DNA of 64,000 nt from Parahaliea mediterranea. Lineage in GTDB: Bacteria > Pseudomonadota > Gammaproteobacteria > Pseudomonadales > Halieaceae. The stretch spans positions 41,371 to 105,370 of the forward strand of contig NZ_QEWO01000009.1 of NCBI RefSeq assembly GCF_003402235.1, given 5' to 3'. The notes under the pieces are model-generated. The model did no database searches. It was not told where the DNA came from and was given only the letters and a program-made list of their open reading frames with translations. The position numbers and the translations under genes were made by a program. Below are positions 43,097-51,640 of the stretch, one piece after another (the stretch's first letter is position 1; each line of letters opens with the position of its first letter).

Positions 43097-43258
43097 GCCA
43101 GGGACGTCCATCAACCGCCATTCGTCCCACAGCCCTTGCCAAACCAAAAACCCGGAGCGTCGGCGAATCGAGTTGTGTAGAGCCAAATCTTTCATGGCTC
43201 GCCATCCTGTAGCCCATTGAGTCACCGGGCCAACCCATGACACCCAAGGAGCTGCAGT

Positions 43259-45280
43259 GTGCGCGTCTATCTGTGCGAGAAACCGTCCCAGGGTAAGGAC
43301 ATCGCCCGCGTGCTGGGCGCCCGACAACGCGGTAACGGTTGCTACACTGGATCAGGTATCACAGTGACCTGGTGCATCGGTCATTTGCTCGAAACCGCGC
43401 CCCCGGAAGCCTACGGCGAGCAATACCGGCGCTGGTCAATTGAGCAACTGCCCATTATTCCGGAACGCTGGCGCATCGAGGTCAAAGCGTCGACCAAGGC
43501 GCAATTCCAGATCGTGAAGCGGATTATCGGCCAGGCCAGCGAGTTGGTGATTGCCACCGACGCCGACCGCGAGGGGGAAATGATTGCCCGGGAGATTATC
43601 GACCTGTGCGGCTACCGAGGCCCGATTCGGCGACTCTGGTTGTCGGCGCTGAACGACGCCTCCATCCGCAAGGCTTTGGATACTCTCAAGCCGGGAACGG
43701 AGACCCTGCCGCTGTACCACTCGGCCCTGGCGCGCTCGCGGGCAGACTGGCTCATTGGCATGAACCTGAGCCGGCTGTTCACCTTACTCGGCCAGCGCGC
43801 GGGCTACAGTGGCGTGCTCTCGGTGGGCCGGGTTCAGACACCCACGTTGAAGCTGGTGGTCGACCGCGACCGCTCCATTGAGCGCTTTGTTGCCGTACCC
43901 TACTGGGCTATCGAGACCACGCTTGCCCAGGGTGGGCATTCCTTCAAGGCGAGCTGGTTAGCGCCTGAGGACAGCACCGACGAAGCAGGCCGGTGCTTGC
44001 AGGAATCCGTGGCACAAACCGCCGCCAATGCGCTGCGCCGATCCCATGAAGCCGCCGTGACCCAGGTGGACACGGAACGTGTACGCGAAGCGCCGCCGCT
44101 GCCGTTTGACCTGGGAACGCTGCAGGAAGTCTGCTCCCGGTCGTTAGGGCTGGATGTGCAGGAGACCCTCGATATCGCCCAGGCACTTTACGAGACACAC
44201 AAGGCGACGACCTATCCGCGCAGTGATTGCGGCTACCTGCCCGAGAGTATGCGGGCGGAAGTCCCTATTGTTCTTGAGGCCCTGGCGGTCTCCGATCCGA
44301 CGTTGCGACCCCTGGTCGACGGACTGGACAGCCAGCTCCGCTCACGTGCCTGGAACGACAGCAAAGTCACAGCGCACCACGGCATCATCCCCACGCTGGA
44401 GCCGGTCAAGCTCAGTGCCATGTCGGACAAGGAGCTGGCCGTCTACCGACTCATCCGGGCGCATTATCTGGCCCAGTTCCTGCCGCACCATGAGTTCGAC
44501 CGAACCCATGTGCAGCTCACGGCCGCCGGCCAATCGCTGCGAGCCGCAGGCAAGCAGGTGATTGAATCCGGCTGGCATCGGGTCATGCCTGGTCAGGGTA
44601 ACGACAAGAATAGAGAAGCGGAGCAGGATGGTACGCAAAGCCAACCTTTGCCAGCCCTGGAAAAAGACGCCCTGTGTACCCTGGAGCAGGTCGAGCTGAA
44701 GGCGCTCAAGACGCAGCCGCCCCGACCCTATACCCAGGGCGAACTGATCAAGGCCATGAAAGGCGTGGCCAGGCTGGTGACCGACCCGCGGCTCAGGCAA
44801 AAGCTGAAGGAGACCACCGGCATCGGCACCGAAGCCACCCGCGCTGGCATCATCAACGGCCTGCTGGCTCGCGGCTATATCGCCCGCAAAGGCAAGGCCA
44901 TTCGGGCGACCGAGGCCGCTTTCACCTTGATTGATGCCGTGCCCAGTGCGATTGCCGACCCCGGCACCACCGCCGTCTGGGAGCAGGCGCTGGATATGAT
45001 CGAATCAGGCCAGATGACGCTGGAGGATTTCATCGACAAACAATCCACCTGGGTGGCTCAACTGGTGCAGCAATATCGAAGCGTCGCCCTGACGATCACA
45101 CAGCCGGAAGGTCCAGCCTGCCCGCAATGCGGTGCGGCCACACACCCAAGGCGCGGCAAGAACGGCGCTTTCTGGTCTTGTAGCCAATACCCGGAATGCA
45201 AAGGCAGTCTGCCGGTGCAGCAGAGCAAGCCCAAGAGGCGCGGACGCAGGGCCAGGCGATCATCCACCCGGACGTCGTGA
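43259..45280 (+). CDS. topB: DNA topoisomerase III of the ICE
   Basis: 673 residues starting with GTG at 43259 behind AAGGAG. A Toprim domain (MRVYLCEKPSQGKDIARVLG; TDADREGEMIAREI) is followed by the type IA core with the active-site tyrosine motif YETHKATTYPRSDCGYLP, TGIGTEATRAGIINGLL, and a C-terminal zinc-finger CPQCGAATHPRRGKNGAFWSCSQYPEC. Length matches TopB. ICEs of this family carry topB next to ssb for replication or transfer. Confidence 0.94.
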   Translation: MRVYLCEKPSQGKDIARVLGARQRGNGCYTGSGITVTWCIGHLLETAPPEAYGEQYRRWSIEQLPIIPERWRIEVKASTKAQFQIVKRIIGQASELVIATDADREGEMIAREIIDLCGYRGPIRRLWLSALNDASIRKALDTLKPGTETLPLYHSALARSRADWLIGMNLSRLFTLLGQRAGYSGVLSVGRVQTPTLKLVVDRDRSIERFVAVPYWAIETTLAQGGHSFKASWLAPEDSTDEAGRCLQESVAQTAANALRRSHEAAVTQVDTERVREAPPLPFDLGTLQEVCSRSLGLDVQETLDIAQALYETHKATTYPRSDCGYLPESMRAEVPIVLEALAVSDPTLRPLVDGLDSQLRSRAWNDSKVTAHHGIIPTLEPVKLSAMSDKELAVYRLIRAHYLAQFLPHHEFDRTHVQLTAAGQSLRAAGKQVIESGWHRVMPGQGNDKNREAEQDGTQSQPLPALEKDALCTLEQVELKALKTQPPRPYTQGELIKAMKGVARLVTDPRLRQKLKETTGIGTEATRAGIINGLLARGYIARKGKAIRATEAAFTLIDAVPSAIADPGTTAVWEQALDMIESGQMTLEDFIDKQSTWVAQLVQQYRSVALTITQPEGPACPQCGAATHPRRGKNGAFWSCSQYPECKGSLPVQQSKPKRRGRRARRSSTRTS

Positions 45281-45456
45281 GCGGCTTTTTGCGCCACGAG
45301 GTTTTACTCGACCCCCCTGCACCCCGTGTGGTGCCCCAGCATGCCCAACCTTCTATCCCGGCGTGCGCGATCGGTGAGAGACATCACCGGCGAGAAGGCC
45401 CCCTGTTCCTTGATCACCCCAACCGGGCGGTCATCCCTATCGGTATGTGCTGCTCA

Positions 45457-45521
45457 CGCAGGGTTTCCTGACGGCTTCCACTTCGGCAATGAGGGTCTGC
45501 GAGCCGTCAGGAAACCCTGCG
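45457..45521. repeat. Perfect 20-bp inverted repeat with a 25-base spacer
   Basis: CGCAGGGTTTCCTGACGGCT at 45457-45476 is exactly complementary to 45502-45521. No T-run follows, so a simple terminator is unlikely. The size and spacer are in the range of oriT inverted repeats or of a regulatory RNA hairpin. No relaxase gene is in the window to support oriT directly. Confidence 0.65.
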
Positions 45522-45701
45522 GGGCCAGCGGTATTCGGTACCGGCGCCCACCGGTGAAACAACGGGCTCCCTTTGTGCGCGGATGTGTGCCAGAGGATTC
45601 CGGCCCCAGCCACGACACGGGCCGGGTGTGCATGCTGACGCAGTGCCAGGTTCCGACGACGCCCCGGCCCTGCAAAGCCCACCGGTGGCAACGTCCTCTG
45701 T

Positions 45702-45723
45702 GCCGAAGGTCCCGGCCTTCGGC
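45702..45723 (+). terminator. Possible intrinsic terminator
   Basis: GCCGAAGG and CCTTCGGC pair across TCCCGG; GAATTTTCTC follows, a short T-run. If a transcript crosses the region after topB, it could end here. Confidence 0.4.
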
Positions 45724-46022
45724 GAATTTTCTCGCTTTCACGCCCACTCCACCTGCTCACCCGCCAAAACAGGGTGCATCCCATTACAGATTTACCGTAG
45801 CCAACAGCCACAGGACATTAGAGCCTTGCCCCATGCGTCGCTGATTCCGGTCAGCACCATGCCCAGGCAGCTTCGGTCATCAAGGCTGCACCCTGGCGAT
45901 GCCGGGACGACCGAACCAGTCCGCCACGCATCACCTCGCGGACGATCGCCCGATCAAGGCGACGATGCTTCGACTATCCACGGACATACCCATGATTTTC
46001 AACCATCGAGAGTACCCTCCTC

Positions 46023-46424
46023 ATGAGCACCATGAACACCCTGAACAACCAGGCAATGCTGGAACAGATTGCCCGCAATGATCGGCATTTTGCGCAAGCG
46101 CCCGACGCCTTCTTTCGCGCCTGGAAACGCGGCGTCCAATTGCTCAGCCCCGCCTTGTTCGGCATGGGCACCCAAGCCCAGCTCGATCAGGCCCAGGACA
46201 AGTGGGAGCTGTGCCCAAACCTGGAAACCATCGACCATGCCATCGATGTGATGAGCTCCGGCGAGCGTGTTTTTCTGGCCACCCTGGTCAGCTTCTACAA
46301 CGCCGAAATTGGCGGTGCGCTGCTCAAACGAGTCGGCGTCCACGGCTTGTCCAATCTGGGCGGCCTGGATCTGGACCGACGCGAGGTTATTGCCGACCTG
46401 ATCTTGAACTACACAGGCTGGTAA
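46023..46424 (+). CDS. ICE accessory protein of unknown function
   Basis: 133 residues (an ATG three codons on is an alternative start). Sequence features: IARNDRHFAQAPDAFFRAWKRGVQLLSPALFGMG, then LCPNLETIDHAIDVMSSGERVFLATLVSFYN and LGGLDLDRREVIADLILNYTGW. All-helical, no motif recognised. The composition and codon use match neighbouring ICE genes, so it is very probably real. Confidence 0.7.
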   Translation: MSTMNTLNNQAMLEQIARNDRHFAQAPDAFFRAWKRGVQLLSPALFGMGTQAQLDQAQDKWELCPNLETIDHAIDVMSSGERVFLATLVSFYNAEIGGALLKRVGVHGLSNLGGLDLDRREVIADLILNYTGW

Positions 46425-46448
46425 TCGATCCAGCCTGATGACCTTAAC

Positions 46449-46490
46449 CCCCACGAGGGACGCATGTCCCAATGGGGAGCTGTGTCCCTT
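46449..46490 (+). repeat. Nested hairpin leader before alpA copy 2
   Basis: CCCC pairs with GGGG (46449-46477) around an inner GGGAC/GTCCC stem, and a second GGGA/TCCC stem follows. It fills the gap ahead of the alpA2 ribosome site, the first of a series of such leaders. Confidence 0.55.
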
Positions 46491-46515
46491 CCCTAACGCC
46501 TCCAAGGAGAGACAC

Positions 46516-46737
46516 ATGAACCAAGTCATATCATCTATTCATTCCAGTGAACCGCGCATCCTCCGACGCCCAGAAGTCGAGGCAAAAACCGGGTTCAAGC
46601 GCGCTCACATCTACAACCTGATGAAAGCCGGCAAGTTTCCGCAGGCACTGCCCATCGGCGATCGCGCCGTCGGCTGGTATTCCGCCGAGATCGATCAGTG
46701 GATCGAGGAGCGGTTGCGCGACCGGGCCAACGCCTGA
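46516..46737 (+). CDS. alpA: AlpA-family DNA-binding regulator (copy 2)
   Basis: 73 residues behind AAGGAGAG. The region EPRILRRPEVEAKTGFKRAHIYNLMKAGKFPQALPIGDRAVGWYSAEIDQWIEERLRDR differs from copy 1 (35800-36015) at only a few positions, and DNA identity is also visibly high over about 170 bases. Two AlpA paralogues in one element could bind the same or competing sites. Confidence 0.9.
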   Translation: MNQVISSIHSSEPRILRRPEVEAKTGFKRAHIYNLMKAGKFPQALPIGDRAVGWYSAEIDQWIEERLRDRANA

Positions 46738-46750
46738 GTTTCCATTCACA

Positions 46751-46816
46751 GGCCACCCTGGCCATATCCATCCCCGTGGGGCCAAACTCCGTCCGGGGGC
46801 TGGCTCCGCCTCCCCC
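46751..46816 (+). repeat. Hairpin cluster before the 237-residue protein
   Basis: GGCCA-CCC-TGGCC (46751-46763), CCCCGTGGGG (46772-46781) and GGGGG/CCCCC (46795-46816) stand in a row in a 100-base gap. The next ribosome site follows within 15 bases. Confidence 0.5.
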
Positions 46817-46836
46817 TCTCTAAATGGAGTGTACCC

Positions 46837-47550
46837 ATGACACACACCACCAACCCTTTTATCCGAGGCTACCGCGGTCTTTCCATACAACGCCTGCTGG
46901 CAATCCGTTACGAGGAGGACTGCCCGCTGACCTATCTCCCGCTGCATAGCTCACAGGCTCACCTGGCTGATGAGCAGGTTCATCGTTTTCCCTGCGTCTT
47001 CTGTGACGACTTCGCCCTGGTCACCGAGGGGCAGGATATCAGCAGTGAAATGGACGATCACTGTACCGGCATCGGTGTTGTACAGACCGTGGTTTACGCC
47101 ATTACGGCAGATGAGTACGGCACACCACTGCATGTCGGTGACACCTACAGCCACGAGGCAGCACTTGAAGTCGTGCGGCGACTGACCTTCGATACCGGCC
47201 ACTACAGCCGTTGCTGGGAAATCAGTACAGGCCATTTGCCGAACCAGGCACTGGCATACCTTGAGCACCTGGCGGATACGGCTACACCGACCGGCTTGCT
47301 GTTTGAAGCCTTCCGTATTCCAGGCAGCCATGCTGTCGGTGTGAAGTTGATCGCCACTCCCTGGACCGATACGAATCTGGGGTGTATCGATGGCGGCAGT
47401 ACCGCAGCACTGCATCAGGTTCAAAGCAAGGCCGGGGCTCCTCAGCCTCTGATGGATGTCATGCACCTTGCCGCCTTGGCAGATGTGCGCATCCTGATCT
47501 TCGATCCCGATGCCCTCGTCCTGGAGGGCTTGCCCACTTTCGACCATTGA
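46837..47550 (+). CDS. ICE accessory protein of unknown function (possibly DUF5983-like)
   Basis: 237 residues. It has mixed alpha/beta content, with Cys/His clusters (FPCVFCDDF; DDHCTGIG) near residues 50-80, DTGHYSRCWEISTGHLP in the middle and ALADVRILIFDPDALVLEGLPTFD at the end. The last segment recalls DUF5983-type proteins of mobile elements, but I am not certain. It has its own leader hairpins and a terminator 5 bases after the stop, so it is monocistronic. Confidence 0.65.
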   Translation: MTHTTNPFIRGYRGLSIQRLLAIRYEEDCPLTYLPLHSSQAHLADEQVHRFPCVFCDDFALVTEGQDISSEMDDHCTGIGVVQTVVYAITADEYGTPLHVGDTYSHEAALEVVRRLTFDTGHYSRCWEISTGHLPNQALAYLEHLADTATPTGLLFEAFRIPGSHAVGVKLIATPWTDTNLGCIDGGSTAALHQVQSKAGAPQPLMDVMHLAALADVRILIFDPDALVLEGLPTFDH

Positions 47551-47555
47551 CCAGT

Positions 47556-47573
47556 GAGCCCCGCAAGGGGCTC
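47556..47573 (+). terminator. Intrinsic terminator
   Basis: GAGCCCC-GCAA-GGGGCTC followed by CTGTTCTT, 5 bases after the stop at 47550. A strong 7-bp GC stem with a GNRA-like loop. Confidence 0.7.
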
Positions 47574-47892
47574 CTGTTCTTGAATAATGAGATACACCCG
47601 GATTCCTATTGAGCGTGGCCGACCCATCCGATTCGGTGCCACCCTGCCCACATGTCCCGCTGATGCGTCAGCGACATGCCCACGTAGCCAGGGTCTTCAA
47701 GGCTACGGCGCGGTTCCGACCGTGTGACCCAACCCGTTCGCCACCGCATCCCCAGCGCGAACGACCATCCTTCGGGATGGTGGATGCACAGCATTACCAG
47801 GATCATCCGATCCATCAACCCGCGCGGGGGTTATACCTCCCCGTCGGGGTGGGTGTGTCTCCGCTTGTTCATTATTTTTCTGGAGATTCACC
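47574..47892. other. 320-bp structured gap upstream of the DUF3577 gene
   Basis: No gene is supported. It contains a bulged ATGTC/GACAT hairpin with inner GCTGA/TCAGC (47652-47677), ACCATCC-TTCG-GGATGGT (47764-47781), the palindrome CCCGCGCGGG (47819-47828) and CCCCGTCGGGG (47839-47849). It could be a long regulated leader. Confidence 0.5.
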
Positions 47893-48423
47893 ATGAACCA
47901 CTCATCTGACAAATCCTATTTTGACCTGCACATCACCGGCCTGGGTTATCTCAATCGCATTCGCGACGTGACGCCCCGCAAAGGTGATGCCTTCCTCGCC
48001 TGCGATATTGCGGCGTTGAACGGTCCCAGCGATTCACCGGAATACCGCCGATTCGACGTGCGTGTTTCCGGCAGCGAAGCCCAGCACTTGATTCGCCGCT
48101 GCCAACAGGCCGTCGAATCCGAACGCAAGGTACTCATCGGCTTTCGCCTGGGCGATCTGTGGACTGACACCTTCACCTTTACCAAGGGGAATCGTACCGG
48201 AGAACATGGTGTCAGCCTGAAAGCCCGGCTGCTCTTTGTCAGCTGGATCAAGGTTGACGGCCAGCTGGTATACAAAGCTGAACCCAGGGCCACCGACGAG
48301 GTGCCCCATGACAGCACGCCGCCTGCGATGACTTCGGCTCCTGTGGACGATGCCCCGGCATCTGACGGGGTAACGACGGATATCGACGCCGACGACAGTG
48401 TGCCAGCCGAGTCACTGTGTTGA
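47893..48423 (+). CDS. STY4534-family ICE replication protein (DUF3577)
   Basis: 176 residues from MNHSSDKSYFDLHITGLGYLNRIRDVTPRKGDAFLACDIAALNGPSD, the DUF3577/STY4534 signature. The domain looks OB-fold-like (FDVRVSGSEAQHLIRRC; VLIGFRLGDLW; LLFVSWIKVDGQLVYKAE) and is annotated in related islands as a replication protein. Acidic disordered tail after residue 135. Confidence 0.83.
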   Translation: MNHSSDKSYFDLHITGLGYLNRIRDVTPRKGDAFLACDIAALNGPSDSPEYRRFDVRVSGSEAQHLIRRCQQAVESERKVLIGFRLGDLWTDTFTFTKGNRTGEHGVSLKARLLFVSWIKVDGQLVYKAEPRATDEVPHDSTPPAMTSAPVDDAPASDGVTTDIDADDSVPAESLC

Positions 48424-48445
48424 GAGTCACTTTGTTGACAGCCAC

Positions 48446-48470
48446 AAGGCCCTGACCAGGGCTTTGCTTT
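48446..48470 (+). terminator. Hairpin with T-rich tail after DUF3577
   Basis: GCCCT-GACC-AGGGC followed by TTTGCTTT. It is 23 bases after the stop and 34 bases before the next start. Confidence 0.5.
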
Positions 48471-48503
48471 CTGATCCCACACTTCAGCACGAGGAATTGA
48501 ACC

Positions 48504-49106
48504 ATGATCACACTCTCCGGCCAGTTGGCCATTCGCACCATCCACGGCAGAAACGGTGACTTCAATGTGGGTCGCCTTGCCACCTCCATCGGCGAATTTG
48601 TTATCAAGAACGCCGAGCTGGATCAGTATCGCGAAGGCAAGTACGACGGCGAATTCGTCATTACCGAGATTCGGCCTTCCACGTACAACACCAGCGGTCG
48701 CATGGTCATCGAGATTCGCGCCCACCTGGGCGGAATGACCCTGTCCAGCATCGACCCTCTGAGCAGTGATGACGCCAAACGGCTGAGTCCGCAGGAAGTC
48801 GATCCGATCGACGAGGAAGCACAAGCCCCTGTCCCTGCTGCCACGGATTCCCCCGACGCAGAAGAGGACAGCCAGGCCAGCAACCCGCTGATCGATACCA
48901 CACCGTTCGGCAACGCCGTGCCCGACACAGCGGCGACCGAGAACGCGGATGTCGCACTCTTCGGTGCGCTGTGGCCGCTGGGTAATGTGGTCAAGCTGGA
49001 TGCCACGGTCGACCGTCGACTGCTGCGCCAGCAACGTGACCGCCTCGGCGCCATGGGATACGAGTTCGCTCCCCTGTCCCAGGACTGGCACCGCGTCACT
49101 GCTTGA
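48504..49106 (+). CDS. DUF3275 ICE protein
   Basis: 200 residues. MITLSGQLAIRTIHGRNGDFNVGRLATSIGEFVIKNAELDQYREGKYDGEFVITEIRPS is the DUF3275 core, followed by a disordered acidic linker and a C-terminal helix with LDATVDRRLLRQQRDRLGAMGYEFAPLSQDWHR. The family is specific to PFGI-1-like elements. Function unknown. Confidence 0.83.
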   Translation: MITLSGQLAIRTIHGRNGDFNVGRLATSIGEFVIKNAELDQYREGKYDGEFVITEIRPSTYNTSGRMVIEIRAHLGGMTLSSIDPLSSDDAKRLSPQEVDPIDEEAQAPVPAATDSPDAEEDSQASNPLIDTTPFGNAVPDTAATENADVALFGALWPLGNVVKLDATVDRRLLRQQRDRLGAMGYEFAPLSQDWHRVTA

Positions 49107-49138
49107 TCCACCGTCGCTGACGCGACTTACCACCACCC

Positions 49139-49178
49139 GCCGGGGTACTGCCCCGATGGGCAGGGCTCCGGCATTTTT
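49139..49178 (+). terminator. Nested hairpin with T-tract before the next ICE gene
   Basis: GCCGG/CCGGC encloses an inner GCCC-CGAT-GGGC and is followed by ATTTTTC. It stands 33 bases after the DUF3275 stop and 16 bases before the following ATG, so it may attenuate that gene. Confidence 0.55.
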
Positions 49179-49193
49179 CACAGGAGGACTGCC

Positions 49194-49583
49194 ATGGGCT
49201 GGTACTACTCGCGGCAAACCCGCGCTCAACTGATCCAGGAACTGATCCAACCGCAAGAGGGCGAGCGCGCCCGTTACCAGGTCATTGCCCACGCCCTGCG
49301 TGGCAACGTGCTCTGGTCCGTGGTGCGCATCACCGCCAAAGTCGCCGGGATCTTCGGTCTCGATGCCGGTGAATCGACAGCCTTTATCCGCTGCGACTTG
49401 CTGCAGGGGTCGGGCAACGACTGGGGCCACAAGCCTCTGGAAGAAGCCATGCACCCGTACTACTACTCCTGCCCCTTGCGCTATCTCGACATGGCTCCCG
49501 AGCAATGTCGTGACTGGCGCGATGGCGTACGTGCTCATCACGCAAGGCGCAATGCCAGAAAGTCAGTGGCAATGACCGGCTGA
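49194..49583 (+). CDS. ICE accessory protein of unknown function (possibly DUF6927-like)
   Basis: 129 residues behind CAGGAGGACTGCC. It begins MGWYYSRQTRAQLIQELIQPQEGERARYQVIAHALRGNVLWSVV and has a later segment YYYSCPLRYLDMAPEQCRDWRDGVRAHHARR. The GWYYS and SCPLRYLDMAP blocks are the sort of conserved motif seen in an ICE-associated family I recall as DUF6927, but the name is tentative. Confidence 0.7.
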   Translation: MGWYYSRQTRAQLIQELIQPQEGERARYQVIAHALRGNVLWSVVRITAKVAGIFGLDAGESTAFIRCDLLQGSGNDWGHKPLEEAMHPYYYSCPLRYLDMAPEQCRDWRDGVRAHHARRNARKSVAMTG

Positions 49584-49610
49584 CCGTCATCCAAGGATCA
49601 TCAACCCCCA

Positions 49611-49646
49611 GGGGCACTCGCTCGCCCCAACGGGCGCGGGTGCCCC
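49611..49646 (+). repeat. Nested GC hairpin leader
   Basis: GGGGCAC pairs with GTGCCCC around an inner CGCCC/GGGCG stem, immediately ahead of the CGAGGATATC ribosome site of the next gene. Confidence 0.55.
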
Positions 49647-49668
49647 TTCCCATCACGAGGATATCACT

Positions 49669-50319
49669 ATGTCCACCACTTCATCCCCGCAACCGCTCTA
49701 TCGCATCGACGAATGCCCCGACCTGATGGCCGATGGCTGTGTCGCTGACGAAAACGGCACTCTGATCTTTCTCTCCCTCTGGGCGCGCGACACCGCCGTT
49801 CAGGAGTTTCTGGCCCGCCTGACACTCGGTCGAACGGATCAGGGACTGGATCGATTTCACCTTATGACCGATCAGGGGGCTTCGGTGCCCGTCTGCATTG
49901 GCAACGTGGATCATCTGGAGAAACGCTCCACACGCACCTTTCGCCGAACCCTGTTCGGTTCCATGGTGCATCTGTGGCTGTTCGATACCCGCTGTGTCAA
50001 GCCCGACAAAGCCAACGCCAGCGCACTGGCCTTGCTGCCAAGTGATGGCCTCGACCATACCGAACGCCTGTGGGCGCTGGTGCGGGAGACCTGTCCATTG
50101 CCGCTGCTCGATCACTGGCGCGACGAGGTGCTGGCACTGTTGCAGTCCCGGGAAATGCTAACCCGCCTGCCCTTCGCTCTCGGGCGGCTGGAAGGCCACC
50201 GACTGAACCTGGATGTCCCGGCGCTGACCACAGCACTGGGTGATCTGATCCGCTGCGGCACCCTGGGTGTTGCACAACACGAGCCGGACACTGGCAAACC
50301 GCTACGGCGGGTGGCCTGA
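49669..50319 (+). CDS. ICE accessory protein of unknown function
   Basis: 216 residues. It opens SSPQPLYRIDECPDLMADGCVADENGTLIFLSLWARDTAVQEFLARLTLG. A conserved-looking middle follows (LEKRSTRTFRRTLFGSMVHLWLFDTRCVKPDKANASAL), then a helical C-terminal half. No motif recognised; coding bias is that of the ICE genes, so it is real. Confidence 0.7.
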   Translation: MSTTSSPQPLYRIDECPDLMADGCVADENGTLIFLSLWARDTAVQEFLARLTLGRTDQGLDRFHLMTDQGASVPVCIGNVDHLEKRSTRTFRRTLFGSMVHLWLFDTRCVKPDKANASALALLPSDGLDHTERLWALVRETCPLPLLDHWRDEVLALLQSREMLTRLPFALGRLEGHRLNLDVPALTTALGDLIRCGTLGVAQHEPDTGKPLRRVA

Positions 50320-50332
50320 ACCGCACAATTAC

Positions 50333-50362
50333 CGGGTATGCACAGGCATGCCCGAGCTTTTT
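50333..50362 (+). terminator. Intrinsic terminator/attenuator
   Basis: CGGGTATGC-ACAG-GCATGCCCG (one G-T pair) followed by AGCTTTTT. It lies 14 bases after the stop at 50319 and 53 bases before the next ATG. Confidence 0.65.
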
Positions 50363-50414
50363 CCCACTGTCCTTTTTCCCACTATGCCTTTCCCTCTTTT
50401 CAAAGGAGATACCC

Positions 50415-51524
50415 ATGGCTCTCATGTTTCCGCGGCTTGCCCGCAACTTTATCAAGAACGGCTACTTTCCAACGGACGAGCCCACACTCGAACGAGCACT
50501 GTCTGCACTGGCTCCGTGCAATGGGTCAATGTCCATTCTCGATCCCTGCGCCGGCGAAGGCGTGGCCATCGCTGAAGCCGCTCATGCTCTTGGGCGTGAA
50601 CAGGTGCGGGCGTTCGCCGTTGAGTACGACAGCGAACGCGCGACCCATGCCCGCCAACTGGTCGACCGGTGTCTGCACGCTGATCTGATGGACGCCCTAA
50701 TCTCACGACAGTCCTTCGGGCTCTTGTGGCTCAACCCGCCCTATGGCGACCTTGAGCGAGGTGTCGATGGCAACATCGGCTATCAGGGTCAGGGACGCGC
50801 CCGGCTGGAAAAGCTGTTCTATCAGCGCAGTCTGCCGCTGCTGCAGTACAACGGCGTGTTGGTGTTCATCATCCCTGCCTATGTCCTGGATGCCGAACTG
50901 GTCGGTTGGCTGACCCGTCACTTTGCGGATTTGCGGCTCTACCGTGCGGTGGATACGCAGTTCAAGCAGGTGGTGATTTTCGGTCGCCGTATTCGGCAAC
51001 GGGAGCAGAATCCCGGCGCTGCCAGAGCAGCACGCGAGCTCATGCTGCAAGTCGGTCTTGGTGACATCGAAGCCGAGGCGTTACCCGACGTATGGCCGTT
51101 CCAGCCCTACTGTGTTCCCGCATCGCCCACCGAGCCGGAGCACTTTTATCGTGTCACGCTCGAACCGGCGCAATTCGCTGACGAAGTGCAGCGCCTGCAA
51201 GGGCTGTGGCCGTCGCTCGAAACGCACCTGGGTGCCGTGCATCATTCGCCACGGCCTCCGGCGCGCGTCCTGTCCCACTGGCATCTCGCCCTGGCGCTCG
51301 CAGCCGGTGCAGTGTCCGGTGTGGTGACCGCCAAAACCGGCAAGGTGTTGGTGGTCAAGGGCGATACTCACAAGGAGAAATCCTTGACCACGGAGTACCA
51401 GGAACGGGATGACGGCTCGGTCGCCGAGACCCGCATCCTCACTGATCGCTTCGTACCCGTGATCCGCGCGTGGGACATGACCCCCGGCTCCTCAACACTG
51501 GGCCAGGTGCTGACCATCCGCTGA
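50415..51524 (+). CDS. DUF6094-type SAM-dependent methyltransferase
   Basis: 369 residues behind AAAGGAGATACCC. The SAM-binding motif ILDPCAGEGVAIAEAA (near residue 37) and catalytic LLWLNPPYGD (near 100) identify an N6-adenine-type DNA methyltransferase fold. The layout matches DUF6094 proteins of conjugative elements. No restriction partner is adjacent. It may modify element DNA, perhaps to evade host restriction; that is inference. Confidence 0.8.
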   Translation: MALMFPRLARNFIKNGYFPTDEPTLERALSALAPCNGSMSILDPCAGEGVAIAEAAHALGREQVRAFAVEYDSERATHARQLVDRCLHADLMDALISRQSFGLLWLNPPYGDLERGVDGNIGYQGQGRARLEKLFYQRSLPLLQYNGVLVFIIPAYVLDAELVGWLTRHFADLRLYRAVDTQFKQVVIFGRRIRQREQNPGAARAARELMLQVGLGDIEAEALPDVWPFQPYCVPASPTEPEHFYRVTLEPAQFADEVQRLQGLWPSLETHLGAVHHSPRPPARVLSHWHLALALAAGAVSGVVTAKTGKVLVVKGDTHKEKSLTTEYQERDDGSVAETRILTDRFVPVIRAWDMTPGSSTLGQVLTIR

Positions 51525-51579
51525 TCGCAACTGCCAGGCGGCTCGCCGCCCGTTAATCCACGCTGTTCATTCACCCACT

Positions 51580-51613
51580 GGGGTCCAGTCGCCCCGTGGG
51601 GTGCCGTGACCCC
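51580..51613 (+). repeat. Nested GC hairpin leader
   Basis: GGGGTC pairs with GACCCC around an inner CCCCGTGGGG (51592-51601), ahead of the CAGGAGG ribosome site. Confidence 0.55.
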
Positions 51614-51640
51614 TCACATTACCTTCAGGAGGTATTCATC

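Larger units (their letters stand above)
45281..46022. other. 740-bp non-coding region after topB with structured elements
   Basis: Several overlapping open frames exist on both strands but none has a credible start, composition or family motif. The stretch is rich in inverted repeats, including those listed separately at 45457-45521 and 45702-45723. Candidates are an origin of transfer, a structured RNA, or the remnant of a deleted gene. Confidence 0.5.

Noticed and set aside
45281..46022. Several overlapping open frames of 60-170 codons after topB
   Set aside because: They overlap each other on both strands, lack ribosome sites and have Pro/Arg/Ser-rich shadow composition. I treat the region as non-coding.
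47946..49541. A 531-codon open frame on the minus strand opposite the DUF3577, DUF3275 and following genes
   Set aside because: It runs antisense across three well-supported genes, has Gly/Arg/His-rich composition typical of reversed GC-rich coding sequence, and shows no motif or ribosome site.
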